This document shows, one piece after another, positions 17,897 through 26,461 of a stretch of 64,000 nt of DNA. The notes beneath the pieces were generated by a model. It was not told the origin of the DNA. It made no database searches and saw only the letters and a list, made by a program, of their open reading frames with translations. Numbering within the stretch: position 1 is the first letter of the stretch; every line of letters starts with the position of its first letter. The translations under genes were made by a program, and so were the position numbers. This DNA is from CAZJVD01 sp964549505 (GTDB lineage: Bacteria > Bdellovibrionota > UBA1018 > CAZJVD01), in the NCBI GenBank assembly GCA_964549505.1, contig CAZJVD010000002.1:186001-250000 (forward strand), read 5' to 3'.

Positions 17897-19744
17897 ATGA
17901 GCGTCATCACTGGTCAGAAGCGTTCCAAAGAAGAATTGGAAGCCCTCGAAGTCGCCGAAGATTCGCGCGAAAAGGAGTGGTCGAAGCCGAGTTTCATTGG
18001 CGATCTTTTCATGGGCAGATTCGACATCAGTGCCCTGGCGCCGTTTCCGCTTCAGGAGGCCGGCGATAAGAAGATCGGCGACGATTATATCGGGAAGATT
18101 CGGCCATTCTTCGAGAACGAGTACGACGCTGGAAAAGTGGACGAAACAGGCGTGATTCCCGAGTCGTCGATGAAGTCCATGGCGGCTCTTGGACTCTTCG
18201 GCCTTAAGATTCCTCGCGAGTTTGGTGGCGTCGGGCTTTCGCAGACCAACTACGATCGCGTGCTTGCATTTGTCGGTCGCCATTGCGCTTCGCTTGGCGC
18301 GACCCTATCAGCACATCAGAGTATTGGTTTGCCACAACCGTTGATTCTCTTTGGAACCGATGCACAGAAGCGAAAGTACCTTCCCGACATCGCACGGGGA
18401 GCTCTTTCTGCATTCGCACTGACCGAACCCGATGTTGGATCCGATCCTGCGCAGATGTCGACGACAGCCATCCCCTCGTCCGACGGGGAACACTACATCA
18501 TCAACGGAAAAAAACTTTGGTGCACGAACGGCGTGACCGCCAAGTACATCGTCGTGATGGCTCTCACACCGGCCGACAAGAACGCTGGCGGGAAAAAGCA
18601 GATCTCTGCTTTCATTGTCGAGACGAACACGCCCGGTTTTAAAGTCTTACACCGATGTCGTTTCATGGGACTCAGCGGAATTCAGAACGGCTTGCTTGAA
18701 TTCACAGACGTCAAAGTTCCAAAAGAAAACATTGTTTGGGGCCTAGGTAAAGGTCTGCGCTTGGCACTCATCACGCTCAACACCGGCCGTTTGAGCTTGC
18801 CAGCCGCCTGCGTGGGCGGTGCGCAGGAGTCACTCCGCATGATTCGTGAATGGGGTGGCAACCGTAAACAATGGGGAACGGTGATCGGAAAGCACGAAGC
18901 TGGAGCACATAAACTCGCAATGCATTCGGCTCATCTCTTTGCGATGGAAGCCGTCACGTGGCTTTCGTGCGCGTGGGTCGATCGAAAATCCCATGACATC
19001 CGACTCGAAGCTGCGATGGCAAAAGTTTTTTGTAGCCTCACATCGCATCGACTCTTAGACGAAGCGATTCAGTTTCGCGCGGGTCGAGGTTATGAGCGTC
19101 GTGAATCTCTGAAAGCCCGCGGCGAGGCCCCTTATCCGCTCGAACAAATGTACCGTGATTCGCGCATCAATCAGATTGTTGAAGGCACGTCGGAGATCAT
19201 GCGTCTTTTTATCGCGCGCGAAGCCCTCGATCGACATCTGAAGCTGGCAGGCGAGATTCTTAATCCAAAGGCATCGATCGGCACCAAGCTTTCAACACTG
19301 GTGAAGGCCGGACTTTTCTACACGTACTGGTATCCGCGTCAGTGGCTCTCCTGCTCGATTTGGCCGATGTTTGCAGGTTATGGTTCGAACGGTTGTCATA
19401 TGCGGTTCGTTTCGCGTACGGCTCATAGGCTGGCACGTACAACGTTTCATTTGATGCTCTTGAACGGACCGAAGCTGGAGCGCCGTCAGGCTCAGCTCAT
19501 GCGACTCGTTGAGATCGCGACCGATCTTTTGGCTATGGCGGCATCGGTGTCGCGCGCGAGAGCGCTGAAGGAGTCAGGTGCAAGCACACATGCTGAAGCC
19601 GTCGCGGATCTCTTCTGTCGCGAAGCTCGGCAACGGATCTGCACGCACTTTCGATCGATTTGCTGGAATAGTGACAAGCAAGCCTCGAGCCTTGGTAAGA
19701 AAGTTCTTGAAGGCGAGCTGACATGGCAAGAACGCGCTATCTGA
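17897..19744 (+). CDS. Acyl-CoA dehydrogenase (long, VLCAD/ACAD9-like architecture)
   Basis: The protein has 615 residues; ATG 17897 follows a region without homology. The dehydrogenase core has FALTEPDVGSDPAQM and LWCTNG, and the catalytic Glu lies in the segment IVEGTSEIMRLF. An extra ~150 residues after the core form a second helical region, as in very-long-chain acyl-CoA dehydrogenases, which bind membranes through it. The enzyme oxidises fatty acyl-CoA to enoyl-CoA, passing electrons to ETF. A long-chain acyl-CoA synthetase is encoded 8 kb away (26462-28258), consistent with fatty-acid use. It is followed by a permease gene with a 4-bp gap. Confidence 0.9.
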   Translation: MSVITGQKRSKEELEALEVAEDSREKEWSKPSFIGDLFMGRFDISALAPFPLQEAGDKKIGDDYIGKIRPFFENEYDAGKVDETGVIPESSMKSMAALGLFGLKIPREFGGVGLSQTNYDRVLAFVGRHCASLGATLSAHQSIGLPQPLILFGTDAQKRKYLPDIARGALSAFALTEPDVGSDPAQMSTTAIPSSDGEHYIINGKKLWCTNGVTAKYIVVMALTPADKNAGGKKQISAFIVETNTPGFKVLHRCRFMGLSGIQNGLLEFTDVKVPKENIVWGLGKGLRLALITLNTGRLSLPAACVGGAQESLRMIREWGGNRKQWGTVIGKHEAGAHKLAMHSAHLFAMEAVTWLSCAWVDRKSHDIRLEAAMAKVFCSLTSHRLLDEAIQFRAGRGYERRESLKARGEAPYPLEQMYRDSRINQIVEGTSEIMRLFIAREALDRHLKLAGEILNPKASIGTKLSTLVKAGLFYTYWYPRQWLSCSIWPMFAGYGSNGCHMRFVSRTAHRLARTTFHLMLLNGPKLERRQAQLMRLVEIATDLLAMAASVSRARALKESGASTHAEAVADLFCREARQRICTHFRSICWNSDKQASSLGKKVLEGELTWQERAI

Positions 19745-19748
19745 TTTC

Positions 19749-20513
19749 ATGCTGAGCTGGGCCCTCATCGGTGTTCTCATCGGAGCTGTTCTCGGTCTGA
19801 CCGCCGCCGGTGGCGCGATCATCTCGGTTCCCCTGTTCATGCGATTTTGTGGAGCGACTCTCCATGAAGCGACCGCCTATGCTGCGATCGCCGTTTTCAC
19901 AGGCGCCACAATGAACGCGTGGGCGCAGCGCAAACGGGCGCTTGTGAAACTAGCAGTCGTGTTAGGCGTGTCGGCTGTTTGCGGCGCGGCTTTCGCTGCG
20001 ACGTTCAAAGCGCAAACACCGGAGTTTGTGATCCGCACGATGTTCGTCGTCGTCTGCCTGTATGGACTTTGGGCTACCTGGAACACACCACCTGCCACCT
20101 CGCAAAGTACCGAGAGTCGAGCCGCTACAGAAAAGCGCTTGCTGAAGCGCCCTTGGCGTTTGGTCGTACTAGGTTTCAGCTTAGGAATCTTGGTCACCAT
20201 GACAGGGATGGGAGGCGGTCTCGTTGTTGTTCCGATTCTACTAACCCGACTTAAAATTCCATCGACACACGCCATCCCGACCACGCTTTGCGTGACGACA
20301 CTCTCGTCGCTCGCAGCCCTGATCGGACAATACGATGTCATCACGAGCCGGACGACACTGATTCCGATTCTTCTCTTAGCACTTGGAACCTGGGTCGCTG
20401 CGGCCGGGGTTTCACGTCTTTCGCAGGAGTTGCCCGCTCGAAAGCAGGATCGCATTCGTAAGGTCGGTCTCACGGCCGTCATCGGATTTGCTGTTGTTTC
20501 CGTTTTGTTTTAA
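19749..20513 (+). CDS. TauE/SafE (sulphite exporter) family permease
   Basis: The protein has 254 residues with eight hydrophobic segments. Two internally repeated halves are visible, each opening with a Gly-rich helix: VLGLTAAGGAIISVPLF near 15 and LVTMTGMGGGLVVVPILL near 150, the repeat signature of TauE/SafE transporters. The family exports or imports sulphite, sulphonates and other small organic anions; substrate unknown. It starts 4 bp after the acyl-CoA dehydrogenase stop, and the VOC gene follows by 9 bp, so the three are probably one transcript. Confidence 0.85.
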   Translation: MLSWALIGVLIGAVLGLTAAGGAIISVPLFMRFCGATLHEATAYAAIAVFTGATMNAWAQRKRALVKLAVVLGVSAVCGAAFAATFKAQTPEFVIRTMFVVVCLYGLWATWNTPPATSQSTESRAATEKRLLKRPWRLVVLGFSLGILVTMTGMGGGLVVVPILLTRLKIPSTHAIPTTLCVTTLSSLAALIGQYDVITSRTTLIPILLLALGTWVAAAGVSRLSQELPARKQDRIRKVGLTAVIGFAVVSVLF

Positions 20514-20522
20514 AACTGCGCC

Positions 20523-20939
20523 ATGTCACCATCACCTCCCAAGACTCTTGGTGTTCGTCATGTCGCACTGAATGTGCGCGATCCGCAGCTTTCAAAAAAG
20601 TTTTATACTGAGATTCTGGGAATGACCGTTGAGTGGGAGCCGGATCCCGACAACGTCTATTTAACATCTGCGCAGCAGGACAATCTTGCGCTTCATCGCG
20701 CAAAAGATGCGACGTCGGGCCCACAAACACTCGATCATATCGGGATTTTTTTAAAGACGAAAAACGACGTGCAAACCTGGTACGACCATCTGAAAAAAAA
20801 CGGTGTGCGCATTGTGAATGAAATCAAAACTCATCGTGACGGCGCAACAACGTTTTATGCCGCCGACCCCGATGGCATTACAATCCAGTTCTTGTTTCAT
20901 CCTCCGGTCAGCGTTAAAAGCCCAGATTCTTTCTTTTAA
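20523..20939 (+). CDS. VOC-family (glyoxalase/dioxygenase fold) protein
   Basis: The protein has 138 residues, one vicinal oxygen chelate domain of paired beta-alpha-beta-beta-beta modules. Visible are GVRHVALNVRDPQLSKKFYTEILGM (N-terminal module with a metal-binding His), TLDHIGIFLKTKNDV, and ATTFYAADPDGITIQFLF with the C-terminal Glu replaced by Gln. That replacement may weaken metal binding, so the activity is uncertain; lyase, dioxygenase or resistance roles are all possible. Its last 26 bp overlap the convergent FecR-like gene. Confidence 0.85.
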   Translation: MSPSPPKTLGVRHVALNVRDPQLSKKFYTEILGMTVEWEPDPDNVYLTSAQQDNLALHRAKDATSGPQTLDHIGIFLKTKNDVQTWYDHLKKNGVRIVNEIKTHRDGATTFYAADPDGITIQFLFHPPVSVKSPDSFF

Positions 20940-21552
20940 TCTTAAGCTCATCAACTCCGACCGTCTTCGGTGAAAAATCAATACGCCCTTGCTGAATCTC
21001 GACTTGTTTACCTGGTCTCAGAACAATCGGTTCACCCTTTTCGGCCCGTACCAAGAGTGTTCCGCTCAAAGTGGCAACCTGCGTTCCGTCTGACCGTGAA
21101 GAGTCCAGAATCACAAAACCCTCGCCATCCGACCAAACAACGCTGCCACCCGGAAAAACCAAGGTTCGCTTTTCGCTTTCTGGCCGTCCTTCGACAAAAA
21201 TCGTTCCGGTAATCAACACGACTTTTGAACCCTCGATACGAACCACGCTCGACGATCCCATCGAGACACGCGTCTGTCGCGAAATCAGCTGTGCGCGGGC
21301 TTCCTTGTCGACGCGAACAACGGCCGCAGCGGGAGCGGGGGTCTCGGCGGTCAAAACACTTTTGTTTTTTCCCGTCTCAAGCTCAACGCGTCCTTGAATA
21401 CGTCCCACAACCCAAGGCACGTTCTTCGTCCCACGGTCACCCAACGCGGCAACTGCGGTTGCCAAGGTGACCGCCGACAAGGTTACCAACACCAAAGAGA
21501 TCACGGGCGCACCGATTCGTTTCGTCATGCACAATGTGGATGCTACGGACAT
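20914..21552 (-). CDS. Membrane-anchored FecR-domain-like protein
   Basis: The protein has 212 residues. ATG 21552 is set by an excellent GGAGG seven bases upstream. A hydrophobic N-terminal segment (ISLVLVTLSAVTLATAVAA) is a signal/anchor, then a FecR-like beta-helix domain follows: VGRIQGRVELETG, RAQLISRQTRVSMGSSSVVRI, GTIFVEG, TQVATLSGTLLVRAEKGEPIVLRPGKQVEI. FecR domains sense signals or bind polymers in the periplasm and often work with ECF sigma factors, but no sigma factor is nearby. It overlaps the RNase D stop by 10 bp, so it is translationally coupled to rnd. Confidence 0.75.
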   Translation of the reverse strand: MSVASTLCMTKRIGAPVISLVLVTLSAVTLATAVAALGDRGTKNVPWVVGRIQGRVELETGKNKSVLTAETPAPAAAVVRVDKEARAQLISRQTRVSMGSSSVVRIEGSKVVLITGTIFVEGRPESEKRTLVFPGGSVVWSDGEGFVILDSSRSDGTQVATLSGTLLVRAEKGEPIVLRPGKQVEIQQGRIDFSPKTVGVDELKIKRKNLGF

Positions 21553-22760
21553 TCAAAAACCTCCAGAGCCCCTTGGCGAATCCCTAATCCTGTCTTTCCA
21601 GTCACCAGCGCTTTCAAGGGCTCACCCATGAGCTCCGCTGATTGCGGTGAGAGCAAACCGTTTTCTACCCAAACGGCGACGGCGTCGTCGCGTGCGCGGA
21701 CAATATCGAGGATCTCGTCACCTCCGAGAAGAAGCCGCGAAGCAATTCGATTTTTCTCGGCCATCAATACAAGAAAACATTTTACGAGCGCGATCATCGA
21801 ATTCTCACGATCGCTCGCCGGCTCACGTCCCTTTCGCGGCGGCATCATCCGCGTGTTCTCCGGATTCAATCCCGCGCGCACGGCCTCGATGATGCCGCCT
21901 GGACGATCGTTCATCTCGCGATTAGAGAGTCCACGAAACGCCTTCAGATGAGCGACATCTTTGGGGCTGGCCTGAGCGAGGTCGATCAACGTCGAATCGT
22001 CCGCCACACGCCGACGCGGTACATTGAGTTCGCGGACACGTCGTTCGCGCCAAAGAACGAGTTCACGCACGACACGATAGCCACGATCTTCCATCCGCGC
22101 ACCACGTGCGAGCTGGACTGATATTTTTTCTGGATCTTGTTCAAACGTTTCCGGATTGCACCAAACGGCTGAGAGGTCGAGCGCCCACTGCCAACGATTC
22201 TGACGCTCAAGATTCTTCCGCATGCGATCGAGACATTTTACCAAGTAACGAACATCGAGATGCGCATATTCCTGAAGCTGATCGGGCAAAGGCCGCACAC
22301 CCCAGTGCGTTCGTGCGTGACCCTTCTTGAGTTTGACGTCTAAAACAGATTTCAGAATGGCGCCAAGACCCAGCTGATCACCAAGACCCAAAAGAGCAGC
22401 TGCAACTGCTGTATCGACCATGGGTTTCGCGAGCGTATCGAGGCCGACCAAAAGACACTCTTGATCGCCTTGCGACGCGTGCATGATTTTCAGAATACCG
22501 GGATTCTCGAGAACACCGACAAACCCATCCCATGGATCTTTGTCGGCATCCATGAGTGCAGGATAATCGATCAGCCATGACTCGTGGGATGTTGCCACCT
22601 GGATGATTTCGAGCACTGGATAGAATGTCGATTCCCGAATGAACTCGGTGTCGATTGCTATCTCCGTGGCCTTTTCAAGAACTGCGACAACTGCCTGTAA
22701 CTTTTCAGGTGTGTCGACAAGTCCCGGATGACAGACAAACTCGGGCTGTGAACCCACCAC
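21543..22760 (-). CDS. rnd: Ribonuclease D
   Basis: The protein has 405 residues. Residues 25-200 are the DEDD 3'-5' exonuclease domain: Exo I DTEFIRESTFYP (Asp and Glu), Exo II KIMHASQGDQECL (Asp), and Exo III around YAHLDVRYLVKCLD (Asp, Tyr-type). Residues 215-295 form an HRDC domain (RGARMEDRGYRVVRELVLWRERRVRELNVPRRRVADD). RNase D trims 3' ends of tRNA and other small RNAs. GTG 22760 has a GGAGGG site in front, supporting the start. It overlaps the FecR-like gene downstream. Confidence 0.93.
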   Translation of the reverse strand: MVGSQPEFVCHPGLVDTPEKLQAVVAVLEKATEIAIDTEFIRESTFYPVLEIIQVATSHESWLIDYPALMDADKDPWDGFVGVLENPGILKIMHASQGDQECLLVGLDTLAKPMVDTAVAAALLGLGDQLGLGAILKSVLDVKLKKGHARTHWGVRPLPDQLQEYAHLDVRYLVKCLDRMRKNLERQNRWQWALDLSAVWCNPETFEQDPEKISVQLARGARMEDRGYRVVRELVLWRERRVRELNVPRRRVADDSTLIDLAQASPKDVAHLKAFRGLSNREMNDRPGGIIEAVRAGLNPENTRMMPPRKGREPASDRENSMIALVKCFLVLMAEKNRIASRLLLGGDEILDIVRARDDAVAVWVENGLLSPQSAELMGEPLKALVTGKTGLGIRQGALEVFECP

Positions 22761-22839
22761 TCAAACCCTCCAAGCACTGAAATCGCTTAAAAGGCAAAGA
22801 TACGGATTCAGCTCAAGCTTGTAAAGGAGCTAGCCGCTA

Positions 22840-23310
22840 TCAGGCTGCCGCGCGTTCGACACCTACGGGCACTTCGATGATGCGCACCCGGACTGCCGCG
22901 TTCGCGCCAGCGAGAGTGAAGTCCCGTTTGTGGCTGTCTTCGCGAAACAGGCCGTAGGCATAAGTCGCGATGATCTCCGTAGCTTCGCGCTCGGAACGCT
23001 GGAACTCTTCGATTTTGATTTTTGATTTGAACCACTGAACAGCTTGTTCCTGAATTTCGGGTCTGAGGAACGGCTGACAAAGCAGCTCTTCAACATAGTC
23101 CCCGAACTCTTCGTCTTCACGTTCGCGCACTTCGCGCGTTTCGTAGATCGGACGAAGCGGATTGTCCGTTCCTTCTTGAAGAGCGGACTCCAGCATTGAT
23201 ATTTCTCGGAGATCAGAGAGCGCTTCGAGTAGAACGGGTTCTCCGTTTACGTAGCGAACAACGAGCGCAATGAGGCCCTCACGGGTACCCTTAGGCGATT
23301 GACCTTGCAT
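22840..23310 (-). CDS. Cytosolic protein of unknown function
   Basis: The protein has 156 residues, mostly helical and charged, with no signal peptide or membrane helix. An opening beta segment (GLIALVVRYVNGEPVLLEAL), a Glu/Arg-rich middle (REVREREDEEFGDYVEELL) and an ending beta segment (AAVRVRIIEVPVG) are visible. No family is recognised. It lies 79 bp upstream of rnd on the same strand, and could be cotranscribed with rnd and the FecR-like gene. Confidence 0.55.
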   Translation of the reverse strand: MQGQSPKGTREGLIALVVRYVNGEPVLLEALSDLREISMLESALQEGTDNPLRPIYETREVREREDEEFGDYVEELLCQPFLRPEIQEQAVQWFKSKIKIEEFQRSEREATEIIATYAYGLFREDSHKRDFTLAGANAAVRVRIIEVPVGVERAAA

Positions 23311-23418
23311 AGATGAAGCATGTCCTTTCCTTTGCGCCCAAAGGTTGATTCCAAGCGTGCCTTAAACCTATTTACCTATCGGTTTTTTGACGCTCACCTC
23401 GACCAGCTTAACAATTCA

Positions 23419-23544
23419 CCAAATAGTGTCCGGCTACTTTTGGTAGCAACACTGCGTCACCGTGACGTCGAACAGCTTACAGTACGCATAGTTATTGAAA
23501 AAATGACGCGATACTGCTACCAAAAGTAGCCGGACACTATTTGG
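23419..23544. repeat. 30-bp perfect inverted repeat with 66-bp centre upstream of prfC
   Basis: The left arm 23419-23448 begins CCAAATAGTGTCCGGCTACT and ends GGTAGCA; the right arm 23515-23544 is its exact reverse complement. Just inside, GCGTC/GACGC continue the symmetry. Each arm contains its own hairpin (GCTAC-TTTTG-GTAGC), and the centre has CGTCACCGTGACG. The element ends 12 bp before the prfC ATG. A related single arm (AAAAGTAGCCGG...) lies at 44171-44205 before orn. It could be a MITE-like mobile element with 30-bp termini or a regulatory hairpin. No obvious target-site duplication is visible, and no protein of its own is encoded. Confidence 0.85.
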
Positions 23545-23556
23545 CATTGGAGGGAC

Positions 23557-25221
23557 ATGTCCACGATTCAGGAAGAAGTCCGCAAGCGCCGTACGTTTGC
23601 GATTATCTCGCACCCGGACGCTGGGAAGACGACACTGACGGAGAAACTCCTGCTGTATGGAGGCGCGATCCATCTTGCCGGCGCTGTGAAGGCCAAACGT
23701 AACCAGAAGCATACGACCGCCGACTGGATGGAAATCGAGAAGCAGCGTGGGATCACGATCAGCGCAAGCGTCCTCCAGTTTGACTATGACCATCATCGCG
23801 TGAACCTACTCGACACTCCTGGACACAAAGACTTTTCCGAAGATACGTACCGGACGCTCACAGCCGCTGACAGCGCCGTCATGTTGATCGACGCCGCTAA
23901 AGGTGTGGAGCCTCAGACGCGAAAGCTTTTCGAGGTCTGTCGTCTGCGCGGAATCCCTATTTTCACGTGGATGAACAAAATGGACCGGCCCGCACGCGAT
24001 CCTTTGGACCTGCTTGATGAGGTCGAGAAGGTTTTAGGAATTCAGACGTTTCCGATGAACTGGCCATTGGGTTTGGGAGATCGTTTTCGTGGCGTGTACG
24101 ACCGCGAAAACGAAGACTTCATTCTCTTCGATCGCCCTGAAGAGGCCAATGCGCGCGAACGCTTGCGGTCGCTTCGAATCCCACGGTCAAAATCCCTGAA
24201 GGAAATCCGGGAAGCGCTCACTCAATCCGGACTCGATGAGCATGACCAAGCCGACATTCTGGATCAGTTTTCAAGTGAACTCGACCTGATCGATCTAGCG
24301 GGTGAGAAACTGGACCACAAGAAAATCGCGCATGGAGAGCTGAGCCCGGTCTTCTTTGGCAGTGCACTGACGAACTTTGGTGTGGAACCTTTCTTACAAA
24401 CTTTTCTGAAGCTCGCACCGTCACCGGCAAAGCGACTCACGATTGACGGAAAAACGCGTGAGGCGACCAACACCGACTTTTCGGGACAGGTTTTTAAAAT
24501 TCAAGCCAATATGGATCCTCAACATCGCGATCGCGTGGCTTTCATTCGGATCTGTTCCGGTCAGTTTGAACGCGGCATGGAAGTAACGAACGCGCGGTCC
24601 AAGCGAAGTTTCAAGGTCGCTCGCCCTTTGAACTTCTTTGCCCAAGAACGTGTCGTCGTTGAAACCGCTTGGCCAGGAGATATTTTGGGAATCGTGGATA
24701 CAGGCGGCGACTTGCGCATCGGCGACACCCTCTTTCAAGGAAAGTCGACGATGTTTGCGGAGGTACCCCGATTTCCACCGGAGTACTTCAGCCAGATTCA
24801 GATCATCGATCCGCTCCGACGAAAGCAGCTCGAAGACGGCCTGGATCAGCTCTCCGAAGAGGGCGTTGTTCAGATCTATTACCAACGCGGACTCGGCAAA
24901 AAAGACCCAGTGCTAGGTGCAGTCGGCGCACTCCAGTTCGAGATTCTTAAAGCCCGTCTTGAAATGGAATACCGAGTGGAGACACGTGTTCATCCCCTCC
25001 CCTTTACCCACGCACGATGGATGACGGCTCAGGCTGGAACAACAGCGAACCAACTAGAGGGAATCGCTGCGGAACTTGATGCTCGCGCTGACTCGCGCTG
25101 CTTATTGGACCGCGATCAACATTTTGTCGTTCTGTTTCGAAACGACTGGGCCCTCCGGTGGACACTCGAGAACACCAAAGGTATCGAACTTTTGGCGCAC
25201 TCACCGAACGAGTCCAAGTAA
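23557..25221 (+). CDS. prfC: Peptide chain release factor 3
   Basis: The protein has 554 residues, somewhat longer than E. coli RF3 (529). GTPase motifs: SHPDAGKTT (G1), RGITI (G2), DTPGHKDFSEDTYR (G3, the RF3 form with DFSEDTYR) and NKMDR (G4). RF3 removes RF1/RF2 from the ribosome after peptide release. The leader is unusual: the 30-bp inverted repeat ends 12 bp before the start codon, and TTGGAGGGAC just upstream supplies the ribosome site (GGAGG). It is one of three translation GTPases in the window. Confidence 0.96.
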   Translation: MSTIQEEVRKRRTFAIISHPDAGKTTLTEKLLLYGGAIHLAGAVKAKRNQKHTTADWMEIEKQRGITISASVLQFDYDHHRVNLLDTPGHKDFSEDTYRTLTAADSAVMLIDAAKGVEPQTRKLFEVCRLRGIPIFTWMNKMDRPARDPLDLLDEVEKVLGIQTFPMNWPLGLGDRFRGVYDRENEDFILFDRPEEANARERLRSLRIPRSKSLKEIREALTQSGLDEHDQADILDQFSSELDLIDLAGEKLDHKKIAHGELSPVFFGSALTNFGVEPFLQTFLKLAPSPAKRLTIDGKTREATNTDFSGQVFKIQANMDPQHRDRVAFIRICSGQFERGMEVTNARSKRSFKVARPLNFFAQERVVVETAWPGDILGIVDTGGDLRIGDTLFQGKSTMFAEVPRFPPEYFSQIQIIDPLRRKQLEDGLDQLSEEGVVQIYYQRGLGKKDPVLGAVGALQFEILKARLEMEYRVETRVHPLPFTHARWMTAQAGTTANQLEGIAAELDARADSRCLLDRDQHFVVLFRNDWALRWTLENTKGIELLAHSPNESK

Positions 25222-25268
25222 ACTTTTATTAACTCGAACGACCGTACGACGCACCTTACGCTGGAAAC

Positions 25269-26447
25269 ATGGCAGATGCTGGATTTATGGATGTGCTCGA
25301 GCGCATTACAGAAACATCGGGCAATGGATCGTTTGGCTTTCAATCAGATTTTACGGGCGAGAAAACCGGATTCTTTAACGGATTCCGCGAGGCGGAAAAA
25401 AACGATCCTGTTTTGACCCAAGCGACAGAAAGCCCCGACAAAACTGGACCGCTTGCCGACCTCCTGAAACCGTCTCACGGAACCACTCATAAGAAACTGG
25501 GGATCCTTCCAAACGGTGAAGAGTGTTATCTTTCATTCTCAACAGCTCTTCTTCAGGAAAACAGCGGACGCTCCATCGATGGACTTTCGTTCAAACTCGT
25601 AACCTCCGTAAAGAAGGATGCGCACGGTCCTGCAACGGGGCGATCTAAAAACTTTGATCGCTTTCATACGCTTCCGATGATCGGAAAGCGTTTCGTCAAA
25701 GCAACCGCTTATCCACGCTTTCAAACGGCACGTCCCATCATTGTGTACGAGCCGTTCCAAGCGGTTCTTCTGACCCTTGGCCGATGGCTTGGACTGATGG
25801 GTCTCAGTCGCACCACCGTTCTCGTGTCCAACCTCGATGATCTCGCACGTGTACTTCGGCGTTTTTCGGAGGACGCGCTTCTCTTGGCTGTTTCCAACGA
25901 CGCGCTTATGGGCCTATTGAGTTCATTGAGCACGAGCCGCCTCCGTTGGATCCCCATTCTTGAGCCCATGGATCTCGCAACGGTACCGAGTGTTCCGGAA
26001 ACGATTGGAATTCCCGGATGTCTCATGAAACCGTTCGGCTGGTATGACTTTGCTCGCACCCTCAACGAATCGTTTCGTCTCGACCGCCCGACAACGGTTA
26101 TGGCTTTTGGGCCCGAATCGTCGCACGACCTCTCCTGGTTTGGTTCGGATCCCAAAGATATTGCGGCGCTCGGAATTGAACTTCGATCCGCAGCCATCCT
26201 GGAGCACGCAGCACAGGTTGCAAAGAATCATGCGATCGACAATCTGTTCTGCTTCTGCGAAACGTCTCGCCGCGAGGCTGTCGAGAAGCTCACTCAAAGC
26301 ATACGTCGGCGCTGGCCCTCAAGCCGCGTGATCTTCGTCGGGCCGGACGCTCGTCACGTGAGCGAAAATGGTGAAGCGGTGCCGGACGCCTGGATCGAAC
26401 GCCCTCTTGGCTTGAACGATATCGTTCGCGAAGTTACGAACTTCTAA
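25269..26447 (+). CDS. Protein with degenerate receiver-like domains
   Basis: The protein has 392 residues, no signal peptide. An N-terminal region of ~155 residues has no recognised family. From about 157 there is a receiver-like fold: ARPIIVYEPFQAVLLTLGRWLGLMG, VLVSNLDDLARVL, DALLLAVSNDA, IPILEPMD, and GCLMKPFGWYDFARTLNESF with the conserved Lys-Pro-Phe. The aspartates that normally bind metal and accept phosphate are not at the expected positions. A second region ends RVIFVGPD...AWIERPLGLNDIVREV, again like the end of a receiver. I infer two pseudo-receivers and a non-phosphorylated signalling or scaffold role; confidence in the fold is moderate. Confidence 0.5.
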   Translation: MADAGFMDVLERITETSGNGSFGFQSDFTGEKTGFFNGFREAEKNDPVLTQATESPDKTGPLADLLKPSHGTTHKKLGILPNGEECYLSFSTALLQENSGRSIDGLSFKLVTSVKKDAHGPATGRSKNFDRFHTLPMIGKRFVKATAYPRFQTARPIIVYEPFQAVLLTLGRWLGLMGLSRTTVLVSNLDDLARVLRRFSEDALLLAVSNDALMGLLSSLSTSRLRWIPILEPMDLATVPSVPETIGIPGCLMKPFGWYDFARTLNESFRLDRPTTVMAFGPESSHDLSWFGSDPKDIAALGIELRSAAILEHAAQVAKNHAIDNLFCFCETSRREAVEKLTQSIRRRWPSSRVIFVGPDARHVSENGEAVPDAWIERPLGLNDIVREVTNF

Positions 26448-26461
26448 GAGTTAGGGACATC

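Noticed and set aside
23320..23796. Two small ORFs reading through the inverted repeat near prfC (SVRLLLVA.. and CYQK endings)
   Set aside because: They mirror each other because they are produced by the inverted repeat, and neither has a ribosome site or outside homology.
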